A DNA stretch of 64,000 bases from Parabacteroides distasonis. GTDB taxonomy: Bacteria > Bacteroidota > Bacteroidia > Bacteroidales > Tannerellaceae. Of this stretch, positions 43,633 to 53,130 are shown piece by piece; position 1 is the first letter of the stretch, and every line of letters starts with the position of its first letter. Below the pieces are notes generated by a model. It saw nothing but the letters and a program-made list of their open reading frames with translations. It ran no database searches and was not told the origin of the DNA. A program made the translations under genes and the position numbers. The stretch lies in assembly GCA_015060925.1 (NCBI GenBank), contig SUXM01000001.1, forward strand, positions 1 through 64,000, read 5' to 3'.

Positions 43633-44805
43633 ATGGAAAAGATTCTTTATAATGTCGTGTTTAATCGTACTAAGAAATTGAACGCAGAAGGGAAAGCAGT
43701 AGTCCAAGTAGAGGCTTATCTAAACAAACAAAAGAGATATTTTTCTACGAAAATATATGTGAAACCTAATCAGTGGGACAATGAGCGGAGGAGAATAGTC
43801 CGGCATCCGAATAAAGATGAGTTGAACCAATATATTGCTGATTTTATCTCAGATTTGGAACGGAAGGAATTGACTTTTATTCGAAAGGGGTATCCTTTGT
43901 CGTTAAGTCTTTTAAAAATGAAAAATGGTTGTTTGCCTGATTCTTTTATATCTTTTATGCGGAGGGAGATCCCTAAGAGCCATTTGAAAGCTTCAACTTT
44001 GAAGAACCACTATTCTACTCTACAATTGATAGAGCAATATAAACCGAATCTTCTATTCGAAGAGGTCTCATTTGATTTCCTTTGCGATTTTGAAGATTAC
44101 TTATTAGGCATTGGATATCATCGGAATACCATTGCTAAACACATGAAACATCTTAAACGTTATATCAATTTGGCAATCAATAAGGAGCTGTTTTCTCTTG
44201 ACAAATATCCATTTCGTAAATACCGGTTGAAATATGTGGAGACTCAGAAGGAGTCTCTGACTCCGGAGGAGTTGGAGCGGTTGGAACTTTTAGCTCCAAC
44301 TTTACATGGTGTTATCCGGAAAATCCTTGATATGTTTTTGTTTTGTTGCTATACCGGTCTCCGTTTTTCTGATGCAACCATGATAAAAGTGGATGATTTC
44401 CATTTTATTGATGATCGGCTATGGTTGATTTATACGGCAATAAAAACTGATGTAAACATACGTCTTCCTCTTTTCTTGCTGTTTGAAGGTAAAGCAATCT
44501 CAATTTATCGACAATATTGTGAGAGAGGGTATGATACATTGTTTGGTATACCTATGACAGCTAACTCCTATGTCAACCGTATGTTGAAACGGGTAGGGAT
44601 GTTATCTTGTATTGAAAAGAGGATAACTTTCCACACCGCTCGCCATACCAATGCTACCTTATTGTTGTATAATGGGGCTAATATTACAACAGTCCAAAAA
44701 TTATTGGGGCACAAGAGTGTAAAAACAACAGAAATTTATAGTAATATTATGGATATGACGTTGGTGCGTGATTTGAAAAATATCCAGATTAAATTTAAAC
44801 CTTAA
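43633..44805 (+). CDS. tyrosine recombinase, candidate susC invertase
   Basis: 390 aa. An N-terminal arm-binding/SAM-like part (residues 1-200) precedes the catalytic domain with all key residues: Arg244 (TGLRFSD), Lys271, His334 and Arg337 (HTARH), His360 (LGHK) and Tyr369 (EIYSNI). This is the Bacteroidota integrase type found in conjugative elements and in DNA-inversion loci. It lies directly behind the right susC-susD cassette, with no transfer genes, tRNA or att site nearby. It is therefore the obvious candidate for inverting the segment between 37564 and 38185. Confidence 0.9.
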   Translation: MEKILYNVVFNRTKKLNAEGKAVVQVEAYLNKQKRYFSTKIYVKPNQWDNERRRIVRHPNKDELNQYIADFISDLERKELTFIRKGYPLSLSLLKMKNGCLPDSFISFMRREIPKSHLKASTLKNHYSTLQLIEQYKPNLLFEEVSFDFLCDFEDYLLGIGYHRNTIAKHMKHLKRYINLAINKELFSLDKYPFRKYRLKYVETQKESLTPEELERLELLAPTLHGVIRKILDMFLFCCYTGLRFSDATMIKVDDFHFIDDRLWLIYTAIKTDVNIRLPLFLLFEGKAISIYRQYCERGYDTLFGIPMTANSYVNRMLKRVGMLSCIEKRITFHTARHTNATLLLYNGANITTVQKLLGHKSVKTTEIYSNIMDMTLVRDLKNIQIKFKP

Positions 44806-44846
44806 AAACTTTTGATAAATAAATAAAATATGCGACTTTTGTCTAT

Positions 44847-46121
44847 ATGATGAGTCAACCGTTAGCAGAAAGATTACGTCCGAAGACATTGGATGATTAT
44901 ATCGGGCAGAAACATCTGGTAGGGCGTCAGGCAGTTCTACGGAAGATGATTGAGGCAGGACGTGTCCCCTCTTTTATCTTATGGGGGCCTCCGGGGGTCG
45001 GTAAGACGACCTTGGCGCAAATTGTATCCAATAAGTTAGAAGCTCCGTTCTATACGTTGAGTGCCATTAGTTCCGGTGTGAAGGATGTCCGGGAGGTGAT
45101 TGATAAGGCGAAAAGCAATCGTTTTTTCAATACCGTTTCTCCAATCTTGTTCATTGATGAGATTCATCGCTTTAGTAAATCCCAGCAGGATTCTTTGTTA
45201 AATGCGGTGGAGACCGGTGTAGTGACTTTGATTGGTGCAACGACTGAGAATCCCTCTTTTGAAGTGATTCGCCCTTTGTTATCTCGATGTCAGGTCTATG
45301 TTTTGAAACCTTTGGAAAAGAGTGATCTGTTGTCTCTATTGAATAAAGCCCTTACGGAAGATGTGGTATTGAAGGAGAAGCAGATTGTTTTGACGGAGAC
45401 GGATGCCATATTGCGTTATTCGGGTGGTGATGCACGGAAATTACTGAACATCTTGGAATTGGTAGTGGCTGCGGAAGAGGAATGCGATACGATTGAGATT
45501 ACTGATGAAAAGGTTGTCGAACGTTTACAAGAAAATCCTGCAGCGTACGATAAGGGGGGGGAGATGCATTATGACATTATCTCTGCCTTTATTAAATCTA
45601 TTCGGGGGAGTGACCCGGATGGGGCTATCTACTGGTTGGCACGTATGGTTGCAGGTGGGGAAGACCCGGAATTTATTGCCCGCCGGTTAGTTATTTCGGC
45701 TTCGGAGGATATCGGATTAGCGAATCCGAATGCATTGTTGTTGGCTAATGCCTGTTTTGAAGCTTTGAAAAAGATAGGTTGGCCGGAAGGACGTATTATT
45801 TTGGCTGAGACAACAGTCTATTTGGCTTGCAGTCCTAAGAGTAATTCGGCTTACAAGGCTATCAATTCGGCTTTGGATTTTGTGAATCGTACAGGTAATT
45901 TGTCGGTACCTCTTCATTTGCGTAATGCTCCTACCCAATTGATGGCAGAGTTGAATTATGGGAAAGATTATAAATATGCCCATGATTATGAGAACCATTT
46001 TGTCAAACAGGAATTTTTACCAAAAGAGGCTTTGGCAGAACGGTTTTGGATAGGACAGGAGAATCCGGCCGAACAGAAATTAGTTGACTATATGAGGCGC
46101 TTATGGGGTGGACGGTTTTGA
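44847..46121 (+). CDS. rarA: replication-associated recombination protein A
   Basis: AAA+ ATPase of the RarA/MgsA/WRNIP1 family, acting at stalled replication forks. 424 aa. Walker A GPPGVGKTT, Walker B LFIDEIHRF, sensor region LIGATTENPSFEV, and the tetramerisation domain (SDPDGAIYWLARMVAGGEDP). Two adjacent ATGs are possible starts (44847, 44850). Confidence 0.94.
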   Translation: MMSQPLAERLRPKTLDDYIGQKHLVGRQAVLRKMIEAGRVPSFILWGPPGVGKTTLAQIVSNKLEAPFYTLSAISSGVKDVREVIDKAKSNRFFNTVSPILFIDEIHRFSKSQQDSLLNAVETGVVTLIGATTENPSFEVIRPLLSRCQVYVLKPLEKSDLLSLLNKALTEDVVLKEKQIVLTETDAILRYSGGDARKLLNILELVVAAEEECDTIEITDEKVVERLQENPAAYDKGGEMHYDIISAFIKSIRGSDPDGAIYWLARMVAGGEDPEFIARRLVISASEDIGLANPNALLLANACFEALKKIGWPEGRIILAETTVYLACSPKSNSAYKAINSALDFVNRTGNLSVPLHLRNAPTQLMAELNYGKDYKYAHDYENHFVKQEFLPKEALAERFWIGQENPAEQKLVDYMRRLWGGRF

Positions 46122-46204
46122 TTTAAATGGTTGTTGAAAGGCTTTTATAGATGACATTTTGTTAATAAATTTATATTTAGCTTTTCATTTGTCAATTTAA
46201 TTGT

Positions 46205-46212
46205 TACATTTG
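46205..46212 (+). promoter_or_regulatory. -7 element of the serC operon
   Basis: TACATTTG, 57 bp before the serC ATG; no TTTG at the standard -33 distance. Confidence 0.5.
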
Positions 46213-46269
46213 CCGCCTGTTTTTGAAAAAAAAGAAACTTGATTATATAAACATTAAACAGAGAAAGGT

Positions 46270-47337
46270 ATGAAGAAGCACAATTTTTATGCAGGTCCCT
46301 CTATTCTGAGTGAATACACAATTAAGAATACAGCAGCTGCTGTGGAAAACTTTGCAGATATGGGCTTATCCCTTCTTGAAATATCTCACAGAAGTAAAGA
46401 ATTTGTTGCTGTAAACGATGAAGCACGTGCGTTGATCAAGGAATTGCTTGATGTCCCAGCCGGATATGAAGTTGTCTTTGTAGGTGGTGGTGCAAGCATG
46501 CAGTTCTGTATGGTTCCCTATAACCTTTTAAATAAGAAAGCATCCTATTTAGATACCGGTACATGGTCTGCTAAGGCTGTCAAAGAGGCTAAATTATTTG
46601 GAGAAGTGGAGGTGGTTGCCTCTTCTAAGGATAAAAACTATACTTATATACCTAAGGAATATACCATTGCGGATGATGCTGAATATTTCCATGTTACAAC
46701 TAATAATACTATCTATGGTACTCAACTTCATGGTGATTTGGATGTAAAACAGCGTTTGGTTGCCGATATGTCGTCTGATATTTTCTCTCGCCCAATCGAT
46801 GTATCTAAGTATGATATCATCTATGCGGGTGCACAGAAGAATTTGGCTCCGGCTGGTGTTACTTTAGCGATTGTAAGGGTGGATGCTCTTGGACATGTGG
46901 ATCGTCCTATTCCTACTATGTTGAATTACAAGACCCATATTGATAAGGATTCTATGTTCAATACGCCTCCTGTGTTGCCTATTTATTCTGCTTTGCAGAC
47001 TTTGAAATGGTATAAAGAACAGGGTGGTATCGCTGCTATGGAAAAGAAAGATAAGGAAAATGCTGCTATCTTGTATGATGAAGTAGACCGTAATAAGTTG
47101 TTTAGAGGTACAGCTGCTGTAGAAGACCGTTCTATCATGAATGTTTGTTTTGTGATGAGCGATGAGTACAAAGAATTGGAAGATGAATTTAACAAATTTG
47201 CAGCAGCGGCAGGTATGGCCGGTATCAAAGGTCACCGTTCTGTAGGAGGTTTCCGTGCTTCTCTTTACAATGCAATGCCAAAGAGCAGCGTGGAAGCATT
47301 GGTAGCATGTATGAAAGAATTTGAAAGAAAACATTGA
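46270..47337 (+). CDS. serC: phosphoserine aminotransferase
   Basis: Second step of serine synthesis: converts 3-phosphohydroxypyruvate plus glutamate to phosphoserine. 355 aa. [12 protein letters not shown] start, [15 protein letters not shown] phosphate/PLP segment and the PLP Lys in [12 protein letters not shown]. The stop overlaps the neighbourhood of the serA start (2-bp gap), so the two genes are coupled. Confidence 0.96.
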   Translation: MKKHNFYAGPSILSEYTIKNTAAAVENFADMGLSLLEISHRSKEFVAVNDEARALIKELLDVPAGYEVVFVGGGASMQFCMVPYNLLNKKASYLDTGTWSAKAVKEAKLFGEVEVVASSKDKNYTYIPKEYTIADDAEYFHVTTNNTIYGTQLHGDLDVKQRLVADMSSDIFSRPIDVSKYDIIYAGAQKNLAPAGVTLAIVRVDALGHVDRPIPTMLNYKTHIDKDSMFNTPPVLPIYSALQTLKWYKEQGGIAAMEKKDKENAAILYDEVDRNKLFRGTAAVEDRSIMNVCFVMSDEYKELEDEFNKFAAAAGMAGIKGHRSVGGFRASLYNAMPKSSVEALVACMKEFERKH

Positions 47338-47339
47338 TT

Positions 47340-48263
47340 ATGGCAAAGATATTAGTAGCAACAGATAAACCATTCGCAGCGATAGCTGTGAATGGTATCC
47401 GTGAGGTGGTTGAAAGTGCAGGTGATGAATTGATCCTATTGGAAAAATATGGAGAAAAGGCTAAATTGATCGAGGCAGTGAAAGAGGTTGATGCCATTAT
47501 TATCCGTAGTGATGTTATTGATGCGGAGGTTTTGGATGCTGCCAAACAGTTGAAGATCGTTGTTCGTGCTGGAGCAGGTTATGACAACGTGGATTTGGCT
47601 GCGGCTACTGCACATAAGGTGTGTGTGATGAATACTCCGGGACAAAACTCTAATGCGGTTGCAGAATTGGCTTTCGGAATGATGGTCATGGCTGTGCGTA
47701 ATTTCTATAATGGAACATCCGGTAAGGAATTGAAAGGTAAGAAATTGGGTATCCATGCGTATGGAAATGTCGGTCGTAATGTGGCTCGTATTGCGAAAGG
47801 CTTTGGTATGGAAATCTATGCGTTTGATGCTTTTTGCCCGGCTGACGTAATTGAGTCTGACGGAGTTAAGCCGGTTGCTTCACCTGAAGAGTTGTATGCA
47901 ACTTGTGATGTGATTTCTTTACATATACCTGCGACAGCAGAGACAAAGAACTCGATTAATTATGACTTGGTAAATAGGATGCCGAAAGGTGGTCTCTTGG
48001 TAAATACTGCCCGTAAGGAGGTTATCAATGAAGCTGAGTTGATTAAGTTAATGGAAGAACGTGCTGATTTGAAGTATGTGACGGATATTATGCCGGCCGC
48101 AAATGAAGAATTTGCGACTAAGTTTGCCGGTCGTTATTTCTCTACTCCTAAAAAGATGGGAGCTCAGACTGCTGAAGCAAATATAAATGCGGGTATTGCT
48201 GCAGCTAAGCAGATTGAAGGATTCTTGAAAGAGGGTTGTGAGAGATTCCGGGTAAACAAGTAA
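47340..48263 (+). CDS. serA: short-form 3-phosphoglycerate dehydrogenase
   Basis: First step of serine synthesis. 307 aa, the short type without ASB and ACT regulatory domains, so no serine feedback through ACT. The NAD loop reads AYGNVG, with Ala in place of the first Gly of GxGxxG. Catalytic segments RAGAGYDNVD, NTARKEVINEAEL and a late GAQTAEA are visible. ATG 47340 is preferred over TTG 47334. Confidence 0.92.
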   Translation: MAKILVATDKPFAAIAVNGIREVVESAGDELILLEKYGEKAKLIEAVKEVDAIIIRSDVIDAEVLDAAKQLKIVVRAGAGYDNVDLAAATAHKVCVMNTPGQNSNAVAELAFGMMVMAVRNFYNGTSGKELKGKKLGIHAYGNVGRNVARIAKGFGMEIYAFDAFCPADVIESDGVKPVASPEELYATCDVISLHIPATAETKNSINYDLVNRMPKGGLLVNTARKEVINEAELIKLMEERADLKYVTDIMPAANEEFATKFAGRYFSTPKKMGAQTAEANINAGIAAAKQIEGFLKEGCERFRVNK

Positions 48264-48284
48264 TAAAATCTTAAATCGAATACC

Positions 48285-49532
48285 ATGGCACAGATAAAAC
48301 CATTTAAAGGACTTCGTCCTCCTAAAGAACTTATAGAACAGGTGGCTTCGCGTCCGTACGATGTGCTTAATTCGGAGGAGGCGCGTGAGGAGGCTAAAGG
48401 TAATGAGAAATCACTTTATCATATTATCAAACCAGAAATAGATTTTCCGGTAGGTACAGACGAACATGATCCGGAGGTCTATGTGAAAGCTGCGGCTAAC
48501 TTCCAAATGTTTCAAGATAAAGGTTGGTTGGTTCAGGATGAAAAGGAATGTTATTATGTCTATGCACAAACCATGAATGGTAAAACCCAGTATGGTTTGG
48601 TTGTCGGCGCATACGTCCCGGATTATATGAATGGAGTGATAAAGAAACATGAGTTGACCCGTCGGGATAAGGAGGAAGATCGTATGAAGCATGTGCGTGT
48701 CAACAATGCCAATATCGAACCTGTCTTCTTCGCTTATCCGGATCAAGAAGAGCTGGATCAGATTGTAGCTAAATATACTGCTCGTGTTCCTGAATATGAC
48801 TTTATAGCCCCAGGAGATGGTTTCGGCCATACGTTTTGGATTGTAGATGAGGATTCGGATATCAAACGTATTACAGCATTATTTGCTGAAATGCCGGCTT
48901 TGTATATTGCAGATGGACATCATCGTTCGGCTGCAGCTGCTTTGGTTGGTGCTGAAAAGGCTCAACAGAACCTGGATCATAAAGGTGATGAAGAGTATAA
49001 TTATTTCATGGCTGTCTGTTTCCCAGCCAACCAATTGACTATTATTGATTACAATCGGGTAGTAAAGGATTTGAACGGTTTGTCTGATGAAGAGTTTCTT
49101 ACTCAATTATCTAAGAATTTTATCGTAGAAGAAAAGGGTACAGAAATATACAAGCCGGCAGCATTGCATAATTTTTCTCTTTATCTGGATGGAAAGTGGT
49201 ATGCCTTGACTGCTAAAGAGGGTACATACGATGATCATGATCCAATAGGAGTGTTGGATGTAACCATCTCATCTAATCTTATCTTGGATGAAATTTTAGG
49301 TATCAAGGATTTGCGCTCAGACAAACGGATTGATTTTGTTGGTGGAATTCGTGGTTTGGGTGAGTTGAAACGTAGGGTTGACAGTGGCGAGATGAAAGTG
49401 GCATTGGCTCTTTATCCGGTTACTATGAAGCAACTGATGGATATTGCAGATACCGGAAATATCATGCCTCCAAAGACGACTTGGTTTGAACCGAAGTTAC
49501 GTTCCGGATTGGTGATACATAAGTTAGATTAA
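48285..49532 (+). CDS. DUF1015 protein in the serine operon
   Basis: 415 aa, cytoplasmic. DUF1015 hallmarks: PFKGLRPPKE start, RPYDVL, KHELTRRDKEEDRMKHV, and DGHHR at residues 210-214 (ADGHHRSAAAAL). The DGHHR motif resembles the nucleotide-handling motif of the ParB/sulfiredoxin superfamily, which includes the serine kinases SerK and SbnI. Its place as third gene after serC-serA (21-bp gap) suggests a role in phosphoserine/serine interconversion; this is inference. No serB lies in the window. Confidence 0.85.
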   Translation: MAQIKPFKGLRPPKELIEQVASRPYDVLNSEEAREEAKGNEKSLYHIIKPEIDFPVGTDEHDPEVYVKAAANFQMFQDKGWLVQDEKECYYVYAQTMNGKTQYGLVVGAYVPDYMNGVIKKHELTRRDKEEDRMKHVRVNNANIEPVFFAYPDQEELDQIVAKYTARVPEYDFIAPGDGFGHTFWIVDEDSDIKRITALFAEMPALYIADGHHRSAAAALVGAEKAQQNLDHKGDEEYNYFMAVCFPANQLTIIDYNRVVKDLNGLSDEEFLTQLSKNFIVEEKGTEIYKPAALHNFSLYLDGKWYALTAKEGTYDDHDPIGVLDVTISSNLILDEILGIKDLRSDKRIDFVGGIRGLGELKRRVDSGEMKVALALYPVTMKQLMDIADTGNIMPPKTTWFEPKLRSGLVIHKLD

Positions 49533-49561
49533 AACTTATTTCACATATAAGAATGAGCATG

Positions 49562-49606
49562 AAAGCTCCACTTGATAGGGTTGAACCTTTTGAGTGGAGC
49601 TTTTTA
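49562..49606 (+). terminator. terminator of the serine operon
   Basis: AAAGCTCCACT (49562-49572) pairs with AGTGGAGCTTT (49593-49603), then TTTA, 30 bp after the DUF1015 stop. Confidence 0.88.
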
Positions 49607-49638
49607 TTTGTCTGTTTATTTGCTTTTGTGTACGTTTG
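49607..49638 (+). promoter_or_regulatory. promoter of the HAD gene
   Basis: TTTG (49607-49610), 20-bp spacer, TACGTTTG (49631-49638): full consensus, 18 bp before the ATG. Confidence 0.7.
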
Positions 49639-49656
49639 CAGAAAGAATAAAGAAGT

Positions 49657-50277
49657 ATGATAAAGAATATTGTTTTTGATTTGGGTGGCGTATTGATGGA
49701 ATTGGATCGTGATCGTGCTGTACGTCGCTTTGAAGAGATTGGGGTAAAGGATGCTGAAGAATTGATTGGTATGTATGGACAGAAAGGTATCTTTTTGGAA
49801 ATAGAAAATGGGCAGATTGATTTGGATACCTATTGTCAGAAATTAAGTGAACATACCGGCCAACCATTGACGTATGAACAGATTCAGTATGCTTGGATGG
49901 GATTTATTGTGAATGTCCCACAATGTCTTTTGGACTATCTTTTGGAACTGCGAAAGACCTATCAAGTGTATCTTTTAAGTAATACGAATCCGATAATTCA
50001 GGCGTGGGCAAGAAGTGAGCAATTTACGCCGGCAGGCCGACCTATTTCAGCCTATTTTGATAAGATGTACACCTCTTATGAGGTTGGAGCAATAAAACCG
50101 GATAGGAAGATTTTTGATTATATGATTCAAGATACCTGTTTGATTCCTGAAGAAACGCTATTTGTAGATGATGGAAGCAGCAATATACAAATAGGAAAGG
50201 AGTTGGGTTTTCTTACTTATCAACCTCAAAATGGGGAAGATTGGAGAGAAGCTGTCCAAGCTATTTTGGATAAATAA
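49657..50277 (+). CDS. HAD-superfamily hydrolase (YihX-like)
   Basis: 206 aa HAD phosphatase: FDLGGVLMELD at the N-terminus, SNTNP (motif II), GAIKPDRKIF with the Lys, and FVDDGSSNI (motif IV). The Asp-x-Gly-Gly form, where Gly replaces the usual second Asp, is normal in YihX-type sugar-phosphatases. It lies after the serine operon but has its own promoter, so a phosphoserine phosphatase role is possible but not indicated. Confidence 0.86.
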   Translation: MIKNIVFDLGGVLMELDRDRAVRRFEEIGVKDAEELIGMYGQKGIFLEIENGQIDLDTYCQKLSEHTGQPLTYEQIQYAWMGFIVNVPQCLLDYLLELRKTYQVYLLSNTNPIIQAWARSEQFTPAGRPISAYFDKMYTSYEVGAIKPDRKIFDYMIQDTCLIPEETLFVDDGSSNIQIGKELGFLTYQPQNGEDWREAVQAILDK

Positions 50278-50292
50278 AAATAACAAGGTTAT

Positions 50293-50329
50293 AAAAAAAG
50301 AGTTATCTCAACGAGATAACTCTTTTTTT
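50293..50329. terminator. bidirectional terminator
   Basis: Perfect 17-bp stem AAAAAAAGAGTTATCTC / GAGATAACTCTTTTTTT with a 3-nt loop, between the convergent HAD and rnfA genes. Confidence 0.95.
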
Positions 50330-50348
50330 ATATGTGTATAATCGGTTG

Positions 50349-50921
50349 TTATACAATGCCTGAAAATCCCATAAATGCCATAGCCAACAGACCGGCTGTA
50401 ATCAAAGCGATAGGTGTTCCTTTCATGCCTTCTGGTACATTGGTCATTGCTAATTGTTCTCTGACACCGGCAAAGATGATCAATGCCAAAGCAAAACCGA
50501 TAGCGGTAGATATAGCATATACAACAGATTCCATTAAGTTATATTCTTTTTGGATAACCAAAATCGCAACCCCTAAGATACAGCAGTTGGTTGTAATCAA
50601 AGGAAGGAAAACTCCTAATGCTTGGTAAAGAGCCGGAGATACTTTCTTCAAGATGATTTCTACCATCTGTACTAATGCGGCAATGATCAAGATGAAACTG
50701 ATTGTTTGCATGAAGCCTAAACCAAATGCATCCAAAACGTATTTTTGGACAAGGAAAGTCACAATCGTTGCAATTGTCAAAACGAATGTAACGGCTGCAC
50801 TCATTCCCACTGCAGTTTCTACTTTCTTAGATACGCCTAAAAACGGACAAATACCTAAGAACTGTGCCAATACAACGTTATTTACGAATACGGCAGCTAT
50901 AAATATCAAAATATATTCCAT
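50349..50921 (-). CDS. rnfA: Rnf complex subunit A
   Basis: 190 aa integral membrane protein with six helices, one of the two mirror-related RnfA/E subunits that hold the membrane [2Fe-2S] cluster (NNVVLAQFLGICPFLGVS near the N-terminus, NCCILGVA in the middle). Rnf is the ferredoxin:NAD oxidoreductase that pumps Na+ or H+. Last gene of the operon, before a strong terminator. Confidence 0.95.
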   Translation of the reverse strand: MEYILIFIAAVFVNNVVLAQFLGICPFLGVSKKVETAVGMSAAVTFVLTIATIVTFLVQKYVLDAFGLGFMQTISFILIIAALVQMVEIILKKVSPALYQALGVFLPLITTNCCILGVAILVIQKEYNLMESVVYAISTAIGFALALIIFAGVREQLAMTNVPEGMKGTPIALITAGLLAMAFMGFSGIV

Positions 50922-50932
50922 ATAACTCGTTT

Positions 50933-51517
50933 TTAAGCGTTACGCATTTTGTTAACAATTGCAACCAGATAACCCAAAGCAATAAATGCACCTGGAGCTA
51001 ATACGAATACCAAAGATCCATATTCTTCGGGCATCAAAGTGATATTGAATAATTTTCCGGTTCCTAATAGTTCACGAATTGCTCCCAATAAAGTAAGAGC
51101 CAAAGTAAAACCTAAACCGATACCGATACCATCGAACGCAGAAGGAATGATACTGTTTTTAGCAGCAAATGCCTCTGCACGTCCTAATACGATACAGTTT
51201 ACAACAATCAAAGGAATAAATAGACCTAAGCTTGCATATAAAGCAGGAACAAAGGCCTCCATACACATTTGCACTACGGTTACGAATGTCGCAATGACAA
51301 CAATGTATGCCGGAATACGAACCATATCCGGAATTAGACTCTTCAATGCCGAAATCACAATATTGGAACAAATCAATACGAACATAGTGGCAAGTCCCAT
51401 ACTCATACCATTAATGGCAGAAGAGGTCGTACCCAATGTCGGACACATACCTAACAACAATACGAATGTCGGATTCTCTTTGATGATACCATTCATCAAT
51501 ATTTTCAAATTACTCAT
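50933..51517 (-). CDS. rnfE: Rnf complex subunit E
   Basis: 194 aa, six helices, homologous to RnfA in inverted topology (NPTFVLLLGMCPTLGTTSSA, VNCIVLGRAEAF with the cluster Cys). Start overlaps the rnfG end by 8 bp, showing translational coupling. Confidence 0.95.
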   Translation of the reverse strand: MSNLKILMNGIIKENPTFVLLLGMCPTLGTTSSAINGMSMGLATMFVLICSNIVISALKSLIPDMVRIPAYIVVIATFVTVVQMCMEAFVPALYASLGLFIPLIVVNCIVLGRAEAFAAKNSIIPSAFDGIGIGLGFTLALTLLGAIRELLGTGKLFNITLMPEEYGSLVFVLAPGAFIALGYLVAIVNKMRNA

Positions 51518-52154
51518 TGTTCTCTCCTCCCTCTTTAGTTGTGTTATCTGTTGATGCAGTAGCTCCTGTTACACCGTCAGTGCCGGCATACGCACTATAA
51601 GCACGGTTGACAGCATTTAAGAATGCGCGGCTTGAGATAGTTGCAGCTGTAATGGCATCTACATCTCCACCATCTTTTGTCACCTTCAATTCACCGTTAG
51701 CCAAACTACGTCCCAAAACGCTTTGTTTGTTTTTATCAGTACGGAACCATTCTTGCATTTTAGAACCTAATCCTGGAGTTTCTGCATGTTGTAGGATGGA
51801 ATAGTTTGCGAGTTTACCTTCAGCATCAAAACCTACAATTACTTTGATTTCGCCACTGAACCCTTTCTTCGTGTTGCTTTCCACAGCAGCACCAACAAAT
51901 TCTCCCGCTTTCTTTGCCGGATAGATTTTTAATGAATCACCATCACCGGTAACAGCCATATAGGCCTCTTCGGTTGGTTTATTGTCAAATTCAGGAACAA
52001 CCTCTTTGATCGCTTTTTCCAATGCTGCAGCTTTAGATGCTGCAATCGGACCAAGTGTGAACATATTTACACCTGCTAATATGGCTCCTGCTGCGATACA
52101 AATAATCGTCAATGAAAGGAGCATATTGGGTAATGTTGATTTAAGTTTTGCCAT
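51510..52154 (-). CDS. rnfG: Rnf complex subunit G with a second flavinylation-like motif
   Basis: 214 aa, one N-terminal helix and a periplasmic FMN domain. The usual covalent FMN-Thr site is DAITAATISS (D-x-x-T-x-A-T) near residue 170. The C-terminal tail adds DGVTGATAST, which matches the flavin transferase (ApbE) target pattern at least as well and follows the normal end of the family. The tail may be a second FMN site or a relic duplication. Confidence 0.93.
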   Translation of the reverse strand: MAKLKSTLPNMLLSLTIICIAAGAILAGVNMFTLGPIAASKAAALEKAIKEVVPEFDNKPTEEAYMAVTGDGDSLKIYPAKKAGEFVGAAVESNTKKGFSGEIKVIVGFDAEGKLANYSILQHAETPGLGSKMQEWFRTDKNKQSVLGRSLANGELKVTKDGGDVDAITAATISSRAFLNAVNRAYSAYAGTDGVTGATASTDNTTKEGGENNE

Positions 52155-52156
52155 GC

Positions 52157-53116
52157 TTATTTCCCTCCGAAATGTTTAGGTTTCATATAACTGTTGATTA
52201 GCGGAGTCACACCATTCATAATGAAGATGGCAAATGACATACCTTCTGGATAAGAACCGAACAAACGGATCACTGTTGTCAAAATACCGATACCGATACC
52301 ATAAACAATCATTCCGTTTTTACTCATAGGAGAGGTTACATAATCTGTCGCCATGAAAATAGCTCCTAACATCATACCTCCTGAAAGCAAATGGACAAAC
52401 GGACTTGCATAAACAGTCGGGTCAATCAAATGCATGATACCTGCGAATACAAATACGGTTGCGAAGATTGAAACCGGAATGTGCCAAGTGATGATCTTTT
52501 TCCATAACATGTAAACCATACCCAACAACAGAGCCAATGCACTTACTTCACCTAAGCTACCGCCCATCTTTCCTAAGAACATATCACAAAGTGTAGGCAT
52601 CTGATCCAATGCTCCCTCTTTCATTAATGTAAGAACTGTTGCGCCGGTTGTTGCGTCAGCGTATGCAGTCAGTTGGCCTACTTCCGGCCAAGTTGTCATC
52701 TGCGCGGGGAAAGAGATCAATAGGAAAATACGACCTGTCAATGCCGGGTTAAAGATATTGTTGCCTAAACCGCCGAATGACATTTTTCCGATACCTATAG
52801 CTGCTAAAGAACCAATTGCTATAATCCAGATAGGAAGGTTAGATGGAACGTTAAATGCCAATAAAACACCTGTCAAGATTGCAGAACCATCACAGATGGT
52901 CGGCTCTTTTTTCATTAAGAACTTTTGAATCAAATATTCAAATAACACACAGAAGAAAACAGCGGCAGCTGTTACAATCAGTGCGCCCAATCCAAAAAAG
53001 TAAAGTGATACCAAAAACGCCGGAACAAGGGCAATCAGTACACCATACATATTTTTACTGATGCTATCGCCTCCATGAATGTGGGGCGAGGGAGATACAT
53101 ATAATTTGTTTTCCAT
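52157..53116 (-). CDS. rnfD: Rnf complex subunit D
   Basis: 319 aa membrane protein with about nine or ten helices. Covalent FMN-Thr motif TTGATVLTL is present in the large loop, as in NqrB/RnfD. Part of the quinone/cation path of the complex. Confidence 0.95.
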   Translation of the reverse strand: MENKLYVSPSPHIHGGDSISKNMYGVLIALVPAFLVSLYFFGLGALIVTAAAVFFCVLFEYLIQKFLMKKEPTICDGSAILTGVLLAFNVPSNLPIWIIAIGSLAAIGIGKMSFGGLGNNIFNPALTGRIFLLISFPAQMTTWPEVGQLTAYADATTGATVLTLMKEGALDQMPTLCDMFLGKMGGSLGEVSALALLLGMVYMLWKKIITWHIPVSIFATVFVFAGIMHLIDPTVYASPFVHLLSGGMMLGAIFMATDYVTSPMSKNGMIVYGIGIGILTTVIRLFGSYPEGMSFAIFIMNGVTPLINSYMKPKHFGGK

Positions 53117-53130
53117 ATAATTGCTCTTGT

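Noticed and set aside
43633-44805. Recombinase as the mark of an integrative element
   Set aside because: No att-like repeats, tRNA, mobilisation or transfer genes lie around it, and the flanks are ordinary chromosomal genes; the invertase role explains it better.
47340-48263. serA as a different D-2-hydroxyacid dehydrogenase because of the altered NAD loop
   Set aside because: Coupling to serC and the overall motif order support phosphoglycerate dehydrogenase; the Ala-for-Gly change alone is not enough.
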